Shown in pieces: positions 53,853 to 54,413 of a DNA stretch of 54,413 nucleotides. Position 1 is the first letter of the stretch, and the number at the start of each line of letters is the position of its first letter. Source of the DNA: Pelatocladus maniniholoensis HA4357-MV3 (lineage in GTDB: Bacteria; Cyanobacteriota; Cyanobacteriia; Cyanobacteriales; Nostocaceae); NCBI GenBank assembly GCA_019359115.1, contig JAHHHW010000068.1:1-54413 (forward strand), given 5' to 3'. The notes beneath the pieces are model-generated. The model was given only the letters and a program-made list of their open reading frames with translations. It was not told the DNA's origin and did not search any database. A program made the position numbers and the translations under genes.

Positions 53853-53869
53853 GAGGATGTTTGAAAAGT
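53853..53869. mobile_element. Solo end of the GAGG(A/T)TGTTTGAAAAGT element family
   Basis: GAGGATGTTTGAAAAGT preceded by TTA, the same end and TNA-type flank as the dedA MITE. No inverted partner occurs in the 540 bp to the window edge, so it is a remnant or the start of a larger element beyond the window. Inside it a CCAATACGCTTGGTATTAAG stretch follows, related to 37667-37686. Confidence 0.75.
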
Positions 53870-53969
53870 CCTCTTGTCGATAGCAAAATGTTGTAGATAC
53901 CCCTAAATCCCCCTACCCTTCAAGAAGGAAAAGCCCAATACGCTTGGTATTAAGTAGAAAAGTAGAAAA

Positions 53970-54075
53970 GTAGGTTGGGTTGAGCGCGAGCGTAACCCAA
54001 CAAAGTTCTGACGCTGTTGGGTTACTCTCTCTAGAAGCCGCGCAGGGCGCGTCTACGTTCCTCAACCCAACCTAC
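53970..54075. repeat. 106-bp inverted-repeat element (GTAGGTTGGGTTGAG ends)
   Basis: Perfect 15-bp inverted ends GTAGGTTGGGTTGAG (53970-53984) and CTCAACCCAACCTAC (54061-54075). The interior has a second inner copy of TAACCCAACA and TGTTGGGTTA. This is the widespread cyanobacterial GGGTTGAGCG/CAACCCAACC intergenic repeat in MITE-like form. Non-coding. Confidence 0.88.
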
Positions 54076-54272
54076 ATCAGTTTTAGTTTTGACAAATACT
54101 TTGATATTTTAAGCACCTATGCCAAATTACAAGGATAAGATCGACGCACAATGCCGATTTTCCTGGTAGCCTTGGCATATAATCCACAGACGCAAGTACT
54201 TAAGCTACTTCCAAAATCTGTGGCAGATTGGTAGACTCCGCAGATTATACATCAACGTAGGAGAAAGTAAGC

Positions 54273-54413
54273 ATTGGTTATTGGTCATTGGTCATTGGTC
54301 ATTGGTCATTGGTCATTGGTCATTGGTCATTGGTCATTGGTCATTGGTCATTGGTCATTGGTCATTGGTCATTGGTCATTGGTCATTGGTCATTGGTCAT
54401 TGGTCATTGGTCA
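54273..54413. repeat. ATTGGTC tandem array, about 20 units, running off the window
   Basis: After one ATTGGTT, the unit ATTGGTC repeats without interruption or variation to the last base, about 19 further copies. This is one of the short tandemly repeated repetitive (STRR) heptamer classes of heterocystous cyanobacteria. Its true length is not known because the window ends inside it. Confidence 0.95.

Larger units (their letters stand above)
53461..54413. other. Window-end gap made largely of repeats
   Basis: From 53461 to about 53840 AT-rich, presumably the promoter of mcp. Then a solo MITE end (53853-53869), a GTAGGTTGGGTT element (53970-54075), a tRNA-like stretch (54222-54256) judged not to be a tRNA, and the long ATTGGTC array to the edge. 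No protein gene seen. Confidence 0.6.

Noticed and set aside
54222-54256. tRNA-Leu-like stretch (GGCAGATTGGTAGACTC)
   Set aside because: Only the D arm resembles a tRNA; no acceptor stem, T arm or proper anticodon loop can be built around it.

Overview
The window reads as chromosome of a filamentous, probably heterocystous cyanobacterium (Nostocales type). The signs are many HIP1 octamers (GCGATCGC) inside genes, families of 7-bp tandem repeats (ATTGGTC, TAGTTAG and CCCCAAT types) in many intergenic gaps, a Ycf23/DUF561 gene, a PEP-CTERM protein, DUF3153, DUF2555 and DUF3536 genes known mainly from cyanobacteria, and a PatA-like response regulator. Genes lie on both strands in small groups. 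No phage and no CRISPR array was seen.

Layout. 1-1.8 kb: the end of an insertion sequence that has cut a DUF952 gene, followed by an AtzG/AtzE-type amidohydrolase pair. 2.3-7.4 kb: PEP-CTERM protein, MerC-like membrane protein, tRNA-Leu(UAG), Ycf23 homologue, DegT-type aminotransferase and a FetB-type permease. 7.6-12.7 kb: a large unknown membrane protein and a pair of succinyl-CoA-synthetase-like genes that have lost catalytic residues. 12.8-15.6 kb: two paralogous membrane Ser/Thr kinases. 15.9-29.2 kb: housekeeping genes (argB, TPR protein, DUF3153 lipoprotein, ndk, speA, an NDP-sugar pyrophosphorylase, scpA, LapA-like, AI-2E family, pdxH, TerC). 29.4-30.0 kb: a dedA-like gene broken by a MITE and a 21-bp minisatellite. 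30.2-37.1 kb: ABC-2 permease, a GH57/DUF3536 protein carrying an in-frame repeat insertion, a Ca2+/H+ antiporter and a peptidoglycan-binding protein. 37.2-41.2 kb: a small membrane ORF, a MITE, two tandem hairpin units with a Yfr1-like motif, purH, a Y1 (HUH) transposase between 114-bp direct repeats, and an 18-unit tandem array. 41.2-43.9 kb: a small coiled-coil protein, a frameshifted esterase, DUF2555 and coaBC. 44.0-53.5 kb: a chemotaxis-like locus, with a PatA-type regulator on the plus strand and mcp-cheA-cheB-cheR-cheW on the minus strand. The last 0.9 kb is repeats, ending in about 20 copies of ATTGGTC that run off the window.

How it fits together. The chemotaxis-like genes form one complete receptor-kinase-adaptor-methylation pathway, probably for phototaxis/type IV pilus motility or a developmental signal (inference). 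The repeats act as a visible mutational force: they have disrupted DUF952 and dedA, entered the GH57 reading frame, and form the leader of cheA. The best candidates for new biology are the degenerate SucC/SucD-like pair and the duplicated hairpin/Yfr1-motif units at 37.8-38.0 kb. The most firmly demonstrated event is the MITE insertion in dedA, which can be reversed exactly on paper.
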